From NCBI GenBank assembly GCA_034421095.1, contig DAOUKR010000004.1:62001-126000 (forward strand): a stretch of 64,000 nucleotides of DNA, given 5' to 3'. Position 1 is the stretch's first letter; every line of letters begins with the position of its first letter. Shown in pieces: positions 33,385-41,596 of the stretch. This DNA comes from JAGWBG01 sp034421095 (GTDB lineage: Bacteria > Chloroflexota > Dehalococcoidia > Lucifugimonadales > JAGWBF01). The translations under genes and the position numbers were made by a program. Below the pieces are notes generated by a model. That model saw only the letters and a list, made by a program, of their open reading frames with translations, made no database searches and was not told where the DNA came from.

Positions 33385-34608
33385 ATGTACGACTTGCTAT
33401 TGAAGGGAGGGACCATCCTGGACCCTTCCCAAAGCATCCACCAAAGGATGGACCTGGCCATCACTGACAATAAAGTTAGCCGGCTGTCACCCTCTATCCC
33501 CGAGACGGAGGCAACCAGAGTAATTGACGTAGCAGGAAAGATTGTCACACCTGGGCTCATTGATATTCATACCCACGTCTTCGCCCCCGTACGCGAACGT
33601 AACATTAACCACCCGGATGTGGCCGGGGTACTTGGCGGAGTGACCACCGTTGCAGATGCCGGTAGTCCCGGCCCTGGTAACTTTCAAGACTTCTCCGAAG
33701 TTGTCCTCGATCAGGCCCAGACCAAGGTCTACTCGTTCCTCAGCATCTTCCGGGACCGCAGCAGCGGCATGATGACCGATGAGTCGGACATTGACGTGGA
33801 CGGCGTGGTCAAGGTCGCCCAGGAGCGCCCTGGCCTGGTCAAAGGGGTCAAGGTACTCGTATACCCTCGGACGGTCCAGGCAATGGGTTTGAGGCACGTG
33901 GAAGCGGCGAGAGCCGCAGCCAGGGAAGCAGGCATCAGGATAATGATGCACATCGGCGACATAGGTCCAAAGGACCAGATACCCACGTCGCCGGAAGTGA
34001 CCCGCCAGGCCCTATCCATGCTGGAACCCGGGGACATCATCACCCACGTATTGAGTCCTCTAAACGGCGCCGCTCTGGACCCTGAAGGAAAGCTGTTCCC
34101 GGAGTTGAAGGAAGCCCAGGAGCGTGGCGTGATTCTGGACCCAGCTTATGGCGATTTCAACTTTAGCTGGGAGAGAGCCGATGCTGTGCTGTCCCAGGGA
34201 CTCATACCTGATACCATCGGCACCGACATCGAGATTCAGTCCGGCGTCGGTATGCGCGCCGTGTCCACCCGGGGGCTGCTGGAGTACATGGCCTTTTTCC
34301 TCAACCTGGGTTTCTCTCTGGAGGAAGTGGTCCGGATGACCACCGTAAATCCGGCAAAGGGCTTGGGTATCGAGCACAGGTCGGGCAGCCTGGAGGCAGG
34401 CAGAGAAGCCGACGTCTCGGTCCTGGAAGTACTGGAGGGCCGCTGGCAGCTTACCGATGCAATCGGTGTGAGTCGAGTCGGCTCCAAGGCGCTGGTGCCC
34501 GTAGTCACTATCAAGGATGGACAGGTGATTGAGCCAGGCGAGGGGCTTCACGAGTGGGGCTGGGCACCGCCGACGGCAGTGGAAGCGGAGGCACAGGTTA
34601 GCGACTAG
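33385..34608 (+). CDS. Amidohydrolase/deacetylase metallohydrolase
   Basis: The 407-residue TIM-barrel amidohydrolase has GLIDIHTHVF with the HxH metal pair, the probable carboxylated Lys in VKGVKVLVYP, His in IMMHIGDIGP and ITHVLSPLNG, and the catalytic Asp in IGTDIEIQ. The flanking beta-sandwich is made from both ends (LLLKGGTILDPSQ and ADVSVLEV). The closest general type is the EF_0837-like amidohydrolase/deacetylase group or dihydroorotase-like enzymes. The substrate is unknown. It is transcribed from its own promoter and is followed by a REP-like doublet. Confidence 0.85.
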   Translation: MYDLLLKGGTILDPSQSIHQRMDLAITDNKVSRLSPSIPETEATRVIDVAGKIVTPGLIDIHTHVFAPVRERNINHPDVAGVLGGVTTVADAGSPGPGNFQDFSEVVLDQAQTKVYSFLSIFRDRSSGMMTDESDIDVDGVVKVAQERPGLVKGVKVLVYPRTVQAMGLRHVEAARAAAREAGIRIMMHIGDIGPKDQIPTSPEVTRQALSMLEPGDIITHVLSPLNGAALDPEGKLFPELKEAQERGVILDPAYGDFNFSWERADAVLSQGLIPDTIGTDIEIQSGVGMRAVSTRGLLEYMAFFLNLGFSLEEVVRMTTVNPAKGLGIEHRSGSLEAGREADVSVLEVLEGRWQLTDAIGVSRVGSKALVPVVTIKDGQVIEPGEGLHEWGWAPPTAVEAEAQVSD

Positions 34609-34774
34609 ATCCGGTAGGGCCGCTCCGTTCTTTATGTGGAGGCTACGCCACAACAGACCAGAGGCGGCCTACAGAGCTGTTTCAACTTTGAAACCCCAGA
34701 GGCCCCGGTCTTTTACCGATACATGAAGAAGGGGCTAAACCCTGGGGTTTCATCATTGTTACGCCCATGGGTCT

Positions 34775-34863
34775 CCGTCACCCCCACGATAGCGGGGGTC
34801 TATAGGCGTCAGATTCCCGCTTTCGCGGGAATGACGGGCTAGTTATTGCGGGAATGACGGGCT
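34775..34863. repeat. REP-like palindrome doublet
   Basis: An inverted unit (CCGTCACCCCCACGATAGCG and adjoining GGGGTCTA, about 34776-34802) faces a direct unit (CAGATTCCCGCTTTCGCGGG plus AATGACGGG, 34810-34838), and a partial direct copy GCGGGAATGACGGGCT follows (34848-34863). Each unit is a short hairpin ending in ATGACGG. The doublet sits in the 257-bp gap between convergent genes (34609-34865), which otherwise holds nothing recognisable. Confidence 0.85.
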
Positions 34864-34865
34864 AT

Positions 34866-35450
34866 CTAGTACGGAAGGGTCCAGGATTCCGAGAACGCTA
34901 GAGCACACGTGCTGTGCTTGCGGTCCTCTCGCTGGCGTGGGAAGGGGCGACCCTTGGCGAACCTGCCGTTGATGGTGAGCCGGGCGCCGTTGGCCGGAAT
35001 CAACACCGTAGCTACACCGTAGGGCCGCTGGGGGTTGCTCCCGGGCATACTGTGGCTAAGAAAAGGCTCCCCGATTTCGTACCAGGTCAGGTCAACTTCC
35101 TCGTCCCTGGTCTTGATATGCTCCGTCCAGAAGGAACGGATGTCGCCGGAACTCCTGAAGGACCCCTCAATCGCGGGTATCTCCAGATTGCCAAAGGTGG
35201 CGTTAATGGAGCCCTGAATCCCTTCTTGCAGCCATCGGGTCATGTTTATATTGTCGGTGTAAATCCTTGGCTCATTGTTAGTAAGCTCGCTTTGAAGGAA
35301 CAGCACGTGCCCGGGACCGCCAGGGGAGAATATAATACGCCAGAAGCTGGCATCGGTGGTCACCGGGCCATCGTCGGTCTCGCTGAGCCGTATGTAAGGG
35401 TTCTCTCCGGTGAGAAGAATCCGATTCGGGTCAATGGAGCTTGTGGTCAT
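34866..35450 (-). CDS. Protein of unknown function
   Basis: I do not recognise this 194-residue protein. It has no signal peptide or membrane helix. Features are RILLTGENPYIRLSETDD, a Gly/Pro turn FSPGGPGHVLFLQSEL, DNINMTRWLQEGIQG, DLTWYEIGEP, and a basic C terminus (KGRPFPRQREDRKH). The predominantly alternating hydrophobic pattern suggests a beta-rich small-molecule-binding fold. The ATG at 35450 has AAAAAGGAGG seven to eight bases upstream. It is the last gene of the CaiB/acyl-CoA dehydrogenase run, 72 bp after a CoA transferase, so it may handle the same substrate. Confidence 0.8.
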   Translation of the reverse strand: MTTSSIDPNRILLTGENPYIRLSETDDGPVTTDASFWRIIFSPGGPGHVLFLQSELTNNEPRIYTDNINMTRWLQEGIQGSINATFGNLEIPAIEGSFRSSGDIRSFWTEHIKTRDEEVDLTWYEIGEPFLSHSMPGSNPQRPYGVATVLIPANGARLTINGRFAKGRPFPRQREDRKHSTCALAFSESWTLPY

Positions 35451-35522
35451 GGTGCAACCTCCTTTTTGGGTGGATGGCGGCTTTATTCTAGCAGTCGCCC
35501 TCGGCCGTCGCAACAAGCGGGC

Positions 35523-36782
35523 TCAGGCGACGACCTTGTTGCCTATGATACCCTGAGCTTCGAGGTCGTTTACCTCTTCAGCACTCATACCCAGCATGGT
35601 CCCGTAAACATACTCGTTGTGCTCACCAAGGCCGGCCGGTGGTATTCGGACAGGCTCATACATCTTGCTGAACTTCCAGAGGTAACCCGGATAGCTGTAC
35701 TCTCCTATAAATGGGTGGGCCACCCTCTCGAAGAACCCCCTATCCTTCAGATGTGGGTCCGCGTACAGGTCCACGTCATCCATGACAGCCTCAGCAGGCA
35801 CTCCCGTCTCTTGGAGGAGGTGCATGATCTCTATCTTGTTCCTGTCCCGTGTCCATTCCTGAATATGGGCGTCCATCTCATCCTGGTGTTCATATCTGCT
35901 GAGGGGGTCTGCAAACTTGTCGCTCCTGGCCCATTCCGGGTCACCAAGCGCGCCGCAGAAAGCCCTCCATTCCTGGTCGGAGGATACGGTGATGACCACC
36001 CAGTTATCCTCTCCCAGGCACCTGTAGCAGCCATGAGGCGCCATGTAGTGGTCCCGGTTGCCCAAGGAGCGCAGCTCCGAACGCTCGTTCATCATGTAGT
36101 CCATTACAGGCCTGCTCAGGTGGGGTACAAAGGACTCGACCTGGGAAATGTCTATCCACTGGCCCTCTCCGGTCCGGGTCCGGTGGTGAAGGGCTACCAG
36201 GACGGCAAAGGCCAGGTTGACGGCCCCAATGGCGTCGGTGTGGTTTATGTTACGCGTAACGCTGGCGTCGGTGTCGGGATAGCCTCTGAGGGCGTGATGG
36301 CCGCTGAAACCGTCAAGGGAACTCCCCAGGCTAACGTAGCCCTTGTACGGGCCTTCCACTCCCCAACCGGGCATGGACACCATGATGATGTCGGGTTTGA
36401 CTTGTTTTACAGAACCATAGTCTATGCCCAGCTTCTCAGCAGTCCCCGCCGTATAAGCCTCTGCAAACACGTCGCTGAGCTTTATCAGCTTGTTAAATAT
36501 GTCCAGTCCGCGAGGATGAGTCAGGTTTAAGGTAACGCTGTACTTGTTGCGGTTGGCTTGGTTATGTATCGCACCCCGGTCCCAGGGCCGGGGGGCGCTG
36601 GCGTCGTTGTTGGTGTAACCGCTGCTGCTGGCCCTGCCGAGGGCACGGGTATAAGACGTGCGGGGAAAGGACTCCACCCTTATAACCTGCGCTCCCAAGT
36701 CTCCCAAAAGGGTGCAGCCCATGGGGCCGGCCCACACTTCCGTCAGGTCAACGACGGTTATTCCTTCCAGTGGTTTTTTCAT
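35523..36782 (-). CDS. CaiB/BaiF family CoA transferase
   Basis: A class III CoA transferase that moves CoA between carboxylates by an enzyme-bound aspartyl anhydride. The 419 residues show GITVVDLTEVWAGPMGCTLLGDLGAQVIRVE, NKYSVTLNLTHPRG and NHTDAIGAVNLAFAVL, where Asp is the probable nucleophile, then ISQVESFV. It follows a second CaiB gene by 6 bp. Two paralogues in tandem may form a heterodimer or handle donor and acceptor acids in turn. The substrate is unknown. Confidence 0.93.
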   Translation of the reverse strand: MKKPLEGITVVDLTEVWAGPMGCTLLGDLGAQVIRVESFPRTSYTRALGRASSSGYTNNDASAPRPWDRGAIHNQANRNKYSVTLNLTHPRGLDIFNKLIKLSDVFAEAYTAGTAEKLGIDYGSVKQVKPDIIMVSMPGWGVEGPYKGYVSLGSSLDGFSGHHALRGYPDTDASVTRNINHTDAIGAVNLAFAVLVALHHRTRTGEGQWIDISQVESFVPHLSRPVMDYMMNERSELRSLGNRDHYMAPHGCYRCLGEDNWVVITVSSDQEWRAFCGALGDPEWARSDKFADPLSRYEHQDEMDAHIQEWTRDRNKIEIMHLLQETGVPAEAVMDDVDLYADPHLKDRGFFERVAHPFIGEYSYPGYLWKFSKMYEPVRIPPAGLGEHNEYVYGTMLGMSAEEVNDLEAQGIIGNKVVA

Positions 36783-36788
36783 AATATG

Positions 36789-37988
36789 CTAGATTGTTCC
36801 CGTAGACCTCAGCAAGACCAGGTCCTCTTTGGAGTAGCCTAATCCGCCTGAAAATATCTCCGTGTTGTGCTGGCCCAATAAAGGGGCGGGACTCCGTACC
36901 ATGAGGGGGGTCTGTGTCATTCTGAAGGGCGCTCCAGGGTAAGTAAGCCTCCCGGCCTGGGGATGGTCCGCTTCCACAAAAAACTCCCTTGCCTTCAACT
37001 GGGGGTCATCCAGTAGCTCATCGGGGCCGAGCAGAGGTGAGCAAGGTACTCTGACCTCCTGGCATATCTCGAAAATTTCCCTTTTGGTGTGTTCCATCAT
37101 CCAGCCCAGAAAAATGGCCTCCAATTCGTCCAGGTTCTCCGTACGGGCATCGGAGGTTGCGAACTTGGGGTCCTCGGACAGATCAGTACGACCCATAGCC
37201 TGACAGAGACGCTGGAAGAACCTCTGTTGCCCCACTCCAAAGGTGACGTAGCCGTCCTGACAGGGATAGGCTCCCTGGGGAAACCCGCTGGGGAAATCAC
37301 CTCTCCGGGACTTGACCCCGGTATACTCATAATACAGGACCCGATTGTCCATGTTGCCCACAAGGGCCTCCATAGCGGACACGTCCACCTGCTGGCCCAC
37401 ACCCTCTGCTCGGCTGACAAATAGGGCCGCCAGGGTTGATATGGCTGCGGTGGTCCCGGTCTGAAACCAGGATATGTCAGGGGCATATCGTAGCGGCTCT
37501 CTTTCGGGCAGGCCGTGGGTGTACATCCGGCCGCTCATGGCAAACACTCCCATCTCCGTGGCCTTGTAGTCCCGATAGGGGCCGGTTTGTCCGAAAGGGG
37601 TGATGGAGGTCATTACGAGACCGGGATTGACCTGCTCCAGGTCCTCGTAGCCCAGTCCCAGGGAAGGCAAATAGGTCGGGGCATAATTCTCCACCAGAAT
37701 GTCGGCCCCTTTGACCAATTCCTTAAGGATTTTCGCCCCCTCGCGGGTATGAAGGTTCAGGGTGACGCCCTTTTTGTTCATGTTGAGGTGAAGGAAAAGG
37801 CCGCTTTTCTCAGGGTTGGGGATGTCTCCCGGAAACGGGCCCATACGGCGGGCCGAATCACCCTGACCGTGAGGCTCCACTTTGATGACCTCGGCGCCGT
37901 AATCGGCCAGAAGTTTGGCGCAGTAGGGGGCGGAGATGTCCTGCCCAAGGTCGAGAACCTTGATGTCGTCAAGTGCGCCGTTTATCAT
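36789..37988 (-). CDS. CaiB/BaiF family CoA transferase
   Basis: This second class III CoA transferase (399 residues from the ATG at 37988) has IKVLDLGQDISAPYCAKLLADYGAEVIKVE, NKKGVTLNLHTREGA, ENYAPTYLPSLGLGYEDL, TPFGQTGPYRDY and APDISWFQTGTTAAI with the probable catalytic Asp. GAGAG five bases upstream favours 37988 over the GTG at 37994. It is only distantly similar to the neighbouring CaiB gene, so this is not a recent duplication. It is part of the minus-strand operon starting near 40.7 kb. Confidence 0.93.
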   Translation of the reverse strand: MINGALDDIKVLDLGQDISAPYCAKLLADYGAEVIKVEPHGQGDSARRMGPFPGDIPNPEKSGLFLHLNMNKKGVTLNLHTREGAKILKELVKGADILVENYAPTYLPSLGLGYEDLEQVNPGLVMTSITPFGQTGPYRDYKATEMGVFAMSGRMYTHGLPEREPLRYAPDISWFQTGTTAAISTLAALFVSRAEGVGQQVDVSAMEALVGNMDNRVLYYEYTGVKSRRGDFPSGFPQGAYPCQDGYVTFGVGQQRFFQRLCQAMGRTDLSEDPKFATSDARTENLDELEAIFLGWMMEHTKREIFEICQEVRVPCSPLLGPDELLDDPQLKAREFFVEADHPQAGRLTYPGAPFRMTQTPLMVRSPAPLLGQHNTEIFSGGLGYSKEDLVLLRSTGTI

Positions 37989-38044
37989 AGTCACTCTCAG
38001 TTTGCAATGGCCAGACTTTTCGGAAGGCTCGGCGCTCCCTAGGG

Positions 38045-38254
38045 CTAGGTGCCCCGGACTAGCAGGGTAACCAGGGACGCGGTCACCCCGAAAAGAGTGA
38101 CTGCCAACCCTCCTCCGATTGCCAACATAGCCAGCATCAGCCGGTCAATCCGAGCGTTGACTTGCTGAAGGTCAGCATGGAGTTGGTGCAGCAAAGCCGA
38201 TTGTTCGGCCATGCGCCCCTCAAAATTCCCCAAAGTCCGTTCTTCCGTTGCCAT
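38045..38254 (-). CDS. Small single-span membrane protein
   Basis: The 69 residues consist of an N-terminal amphipathic helix with heptad-like hydrophobics (LHQLHADLQQVNARIDRLML) and a C-terminal membrane helix (about 42-66, LAIGGGLAVTLFGVTASLVTLL). AGAGGG lies about seven bases before the ATG. Similar coiled-coil plus one-helix proteins occur widely, some related to phage XhlA. A TATAAT (38290-38285, minus) just upstream may give local transcription. Its role in the acyl-CoA operon is unknown. Confidence 0.8.
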   Translation of the reverse strand: MATEERTLGNFEGRMAEQSALLHQLHADLQQVNARIDRLMLAMLAIGGGLAVTLFGVTASLVTLLVRGT

Positions 38255-38293
38255 TCAGCGCCCTCTATAAAGTGATTAACTATAATTATACGC

Positions 38294-39415
38294 TCAAGCA
38301 GGGAATCCCATGTACCCACCCAGGTTATCCAGGTGGAAATCGGTATCTCCCAGGTTTGCCTCCTGTATTTTAGACCTCATCATATACAGCTGCATGTCGT
38401 GCTCGACGGTAAAGGCGATGCCGGCGAAGATGCCATGCCCAACCGCCGTAGCCTGCCTGCTGGCGGAGCCCGCAAAGGCTTTTGCCATAGCTATGTCCTC
38501 GGAGCAAGGACGCCCCTCTGCCAGCTTCCACGCAGCCTCATAAGTGACCAATCTTGCCCCGTCTACGGCGACCCGCAAGTCGGCGCACTGGTGCTGAACG
38601 GCTTGAAAGCTGCCTATGGGGCGTCCGAACTGGACTCGGACCTTTGAGTAGTCTACGACGAGGTCAAGGACTTTCTGGGACCGTCCCACTATCTCACCAC
38701 ACTGGACAACCGTGGCCCAGTCAACGGCTTTCCCCAGCGGTCCTCTGCCCTGGTCTAGCTGTCCCACCATGTTCGTTCCCGGAACACGGACATCACGGAG
38801 TGCAACTTCATGCTGCTTGTATTTGGCAACGGATTGCAGCAAAATTATGTTAACTCCGGGGGCCTTGGAGTCTATCAAGAACAGGCTGTCGCCGCCTGAC
38901 GTCCTGGCTACACACAGAAGGTAATCGGCCACGTGGGCGTAGGGCACAAAGAGCTTTGTACCATTGATGACGTAATCGCCGCCATCAGCCGTTGCCGTGA
39001 CACTTATGTCGCCCCCGTCGAAACCGGCACCTGCCTCAGCCAGGGCCAGAGTAGCTATCGTGTCCCCCCGTGATATGAGTGGGAGCAGACTAGCTTTCTG
39101 GTCTTCGCTGCCTCCGTATAGTATGGTCTGACCGCATAGCACAGTGGAGGTCAGAATGGGGCTGGGCAGTATTGCCCTGCCTATCTCCTCGAAGAGCGCA
39201 ACCTGGTCAATCAAAGTGCCGTCGGAGCCACCGTACTGGCCGGGGAATGCCTGCCCCAACCACCCTAGGTCAGCCATTTTTCTCCACAGTTCCGGTGAGT
39301 ACCCTCTGTCACTATCTTCCAGCTCTCTCACCAGGGTGGTGGGACACTCAGCCTCCAGGAACTCCCGAGCCGCTCGGCTCAGCATCTCCTGCTGTTCACT
39401 AAGCCCTAAGTCCAT
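38294..39415 (-). CDS. Acyl-CoA dehydrogenase, subunit-like paralogue 1
   Basis: A flavin enzyme that desaturates acyl-CoA thioesters. The 373 residues show the N-terminal helices (SEQQEMLSRAAREFLEAECP), the FAD/substrate middle domain (ALAEAGAGFDGGDISV, NGTKLFVPYAHVADYLL) and the C-terminal helices with RVQFGRPIGSFQAVQHQCADL. The canonical Glu-bearing end motif is not clear, as in one partner of heteromeric FadE pairs. It lies 35 bp after a second acyl-CoA dehydrogenase gene, suggesting an alpha2beta2 enzyme. Confidence 0.92.
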   Translation of the reverse strand: MDLGLSEQQEMLSRAAREFLEAECPTTLVRELEDSDRGYSPELWRKMADLGWLGQAFPGQYGGSDGTLIDQVALFEEIGRAILPSPILTSTVLCGQTILYGGSEDQKASLLPLISRGDTIATLALAEAGAGFDGGDISVTATADGGDYVINGTKLFVPYAHVADYLLCVARTSGGDSLFLIDSKAPGVNIILLQSVAKYKQHEVALRDVRVPGTNMVGQLDQGRGPLGKAVDWATVVQCGEIVGRSQKVLDLVVDYSKVRVQFGRPIGSFQAVQHQCADLRVAVDGARLVTYEAAWKLAEGRPCSEDIAMAKAFAGSASRQATAVGHGIFAGIAFTVEHDMQLYMMRSKIQEANLGDTDFHLDNLGGYMGFPA

Positions 39416-39450
39416 ATTCCTCTCCCCAACACAGGCGACCTACAATAAAA

Positions 39451-40617
39451 CTACCTGGGCAAGCCCAGGCCACGCTGTGCGATGATGTTTCGGTGAATCT
39501 CGGTGGTACCTGCGCCGTGAAGGTGCATACTTTCTCGATGTATACCCTCTATGGCGCCCTTCAAGAGTGACCACTTGGGGTCGTGCATCAAGGTCGCGTA
39601 GAGTCCCAGAATCTCCATCGCCGTCTGGGCGAACTCCAGCCTCTGCACCGTTCCGTGTAGAAAAGCCACGGAAGCCTCGGCATTGGGCACCGCTCCGGTG
39701 CTCTGCATCCAGGCTACCTTCCAGCACAAGAGCCTCCACACTTCCATGCCTACCTTGATTTTGGCCAGTTTATGTCTTGCGACGGGATTCTCCGACAGTA
39801 GCCTACCGTTGTATTTGGTGGTCTTGCACAATTCAACGAAGTCATCGAAGGTCCTTTGCACACTCGCGTAACGCTCGAGGCCGGACCTCTCAAAGTCCAG
39901 GGTTGCCATGGCGTGGTACCAACCCCGGTTCTCCTCCCCAATCAGCGCGGAGGACGGGATTCTCGCATCGTCAAAGTAGGTCTGGGCGGCCATGGAGCCG
40001 CTTATGTACGGGAGCGGGCGAAAGCTGATGCCCGGTGTCTTGACGTCGGCGATAAACAGACTTATGCCCCGGTGTTTGGCGGCATCGGGGTCCGTCCTGG
40101 CCAGCAGATAGATATACTGGGCACGAAAGGCCCAACTGGTGAACATTTTGCTGCCGTTCAAGACATACTCATCCCCATCCCGGACGGCGCGCAACTCCAG
40201 CGACCCCAAATCGGACCCCGCGTTTGGCTCGCTGAAACCCTGGCAATACTCGGCCTCCGCCCTGGCTATGGGTGGCAGGTACTTCTCCTTCTGCTCCGGC
40301 GTGCCGAAGTACATCACGGCAGGCCCGACGATATTCAGGGCCGTGGTCCCTGTGCGGGGCACCCGCCGATACCCCATCTCCTCACTGAATATGGACTGCT
40401 CAATGGGACCTTTGCCTCCTCCCCCATATTCCTTGGGCCAGCCTATGGTCAGCCATCCCTTGTCCGCCAGCTTTCGCTGAATGGAGCGCCCGAACCGGTA
40501 ATCCTCCTCGCTCTCAATCCCGAAAACCGCCTGATGCTCCGGCGGGACCTCCTCTTCCAGGAAGGAACGTATGTCACTCCTGAATCTCTTCTGCTCTTCA
40601 GTGAGTTCAAAATTCAT
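39451..40617 (-). CDS. Acyl-CoA dehydrogenase, subunit-like paralogue 2
   Basis: The 388 residues include MNFELTEEQKRFRSDIRSFL, SEPNAGSDLGSLELRA, the FAD-contacting SWAFRAQYIYLLARTD region, and a C-terminal end typical of the FadE26/FadE34-like group (HRESMHLHGAGTTEIHRNII). The ATG at 40617 gives the family N terminus. The longer frame to 40746 would include the promoter. It is the first gene of the minus-strand operon and probably pairs with the next dehydrogenase on a bulky or branched acyl-CoA. Confidence 0.93.
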   Translation of the reverse strand: MNFELTEEQKRFRSDIRSFLEEEVPPEHQAVFGIESEEDYRFGRSIQRKLADKGWLTIGWPKEYGGGGKGPIEQSIFSEEMGYRRVPRTGTTALNIVGPAVMYFGTPEQKEKYLPPIARAEAEYCQGFSEPNAGSDLGSLELRAVRDGDEYVLNGSKMFTSWAFRAQYIYLLARTDPDAAKHRGISLFIADVKTPGISFRPLPYISGSMAAQTYFDDARIPSSALIGEENRGWYHAMATLDFERSGLERYASVQRTFDDFVELCKTTKYNGRLLSENPVARHKLAKIKVGMEVWRLLCWKVAWMQSTGAVPNAEASVAFLHGTVQRLEFAQTAMEILGLYATLMHDPKWSLLKGAIEGIHRESMHLHGAGTTEIHRNIIAQRGLGLPR

Positions 40618-40717
40618 CCTCTCACCACTTTCTCGGCAATATAGAGTACGGAAGACCCGTTTCTGGGCTGAGGTCAGGCGTTGAGCGGGTGCCCTTTCCT
40701 GTCCTTGAGCTAACACG

Positions 40718-40746
40718 ATTATACGGAAGCACTGAACGGCGGTCAA
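40718..40746 (-). promoter_or_regulatory. Promoter of the acyl-CoA dehydrogenase/CaiB operon
   Basis: On the minus strand TTGACC (40746-40741), a 17-bp spacer and TATAAT (40723-40718) form a near-consensus promoter. The leader to the ATG at 40617 is about 94 nt. It lies back to back with the promoter of the nucleotidyltransferase gene. Confidence 0.8.
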
Positions 40747-40769
40747 TGTTTTCGCAGCTTCAAGTCCCG

Positions 40770-40799
40770 TTGACGCAGCTTGCGCAAGATGGTTATATT
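40770..40799 (+). promoter_or_regulatory. Promoter of the sugar nucleotidyltransferase gene
   Basis: TTGACG (40770-40775), an 18-bp spacer and TATATT (40794-40799) give initiation near 40806 and a leader of about 34 nt. The two divergent -35 boxes are only 23 bp apart. The spacer contains the palindrome GCTTGCGCAAG, centred in the promoter. Confidence 0.7.
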
Positions 40800-40839
40800 A
40801 GGGGCGCTGAGAGGCGAAATGTCCCCAAAGGATGAGAAG

Positions 40840-41559
40840 ATGTACGCGTTGATATTAGCAGGAGGCAGAGGTGAGCGGCTTCGGCCCCTGACAGACAACG
40901 CCCCTAAACCCATGGTTCCTATCTGCGCAAAGCCCATTCTATGGCACCAGGTGCAGTGGCTGAAACGGGGCGGTATCACTGACATCATATTTCTTGCGGG
41001 CTACAAGTGGGAGGTTATCAGGGATTTCTTCGGCGACGGGAGCGGCCACGGCTTCCGTGCCCATTACAGCGTTGAGGAGACCCCTCTGGGCAGAGGCGGA
41101 GCCATCCGCCAAGGCATGGCGATGGTCCCCGAACATGCAGACTGCACGGTTGTCACGAATGGCGACATCATAACGGCCGAGAGCCTTGATGCTATCGTTG
41201 ATGTATACAGAGGAAAGAGGGAGGCCAATGCTGCACACCAAGCCACCGTCATGGTTGTGCCCTTCCTCAGTCCATACGGACTGGTGGACATGGACGAACA
41301 GGACAATGTTCAAGGGTTCAGGGAAAAGGCCGAGCTTCCTTACTGGATTAACGGGGGGATTTACGTCTTCTCACGGGAAATCGAAGCACTACTACCCGAA
41401 CTGGGCGACCACGAGGACTCCACTTTCCCAGACCTCGCTGCCAAAGGGAACCTGTCAGCCACCCGCTCCAGAGCCTTCTGGCGAAGTGTGGACTCCTTCA
41501 AAGACCTCCGGGAAGCCGAGGACTACCTGAAAAAGTCCGGGATTCCAGAGCTTAGGTGA
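40840..41559 (+). CDS. NDP-sugar pyrophosphorylase (nucleotidyltransferase)
   Basis: It makes a nucleotide sugar from NTP and a sugar 1-phosphate. The 239 residues carry the signature LAGGRGERLRPLTDNAPKPM, the metal/product strands TNGDII and the sugar-binding WINGGIYVFSREI. There is no left-handed beta-helix domain, so the product is closer to GDP-mannose or dTDP/CDP-sugar enzymes than GlmU. The ATG at 40840 starts MYALILAGG. The longer frame begins inside the promoter. The exact sugar is not determinable. Confidence 0.88.
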   Translation: MYALILAGGRGERLRPLTDNAPKPMVPICAKPILWHQVQWLKRGGITDIIFLAGYKWEVIRDFFGDGSGHGFRAHYSVEETPLGRGGAIRQGMAMVPEHADCTVVTNGDIITAESLDAIVDVYRGKREANAAHQATVMVVPFLSPYGLVDMDEQDNVQGFREKAELPYWINGGIYVFSREIEALLPELGDHEDSTFPDLAAKGNLSATRSRAFWRSVDSFKDLREAEDYLKKSGIPELR

Positions 41560-41596
41560 CAGGGCACGGCCAGCCTCGAAATTCCAGCCCGCCCCG

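Noticed and set aside
34636..34842. Open frame spanning the REP doublet (ends in IPAFAGMTG)
   Set aside because: The C-terminal string is the usual spurious translation of this repeat type, and there is no ribosome-binding site.
34914..36530. 538-codon open frame on the plus strand opposite the unknown protein and a CaiB gene
   Set aside because: It is an antisense shadow. The minus-strand frames carry family motifs and ribosome-binding sites, and this one spans two genes without any domain.
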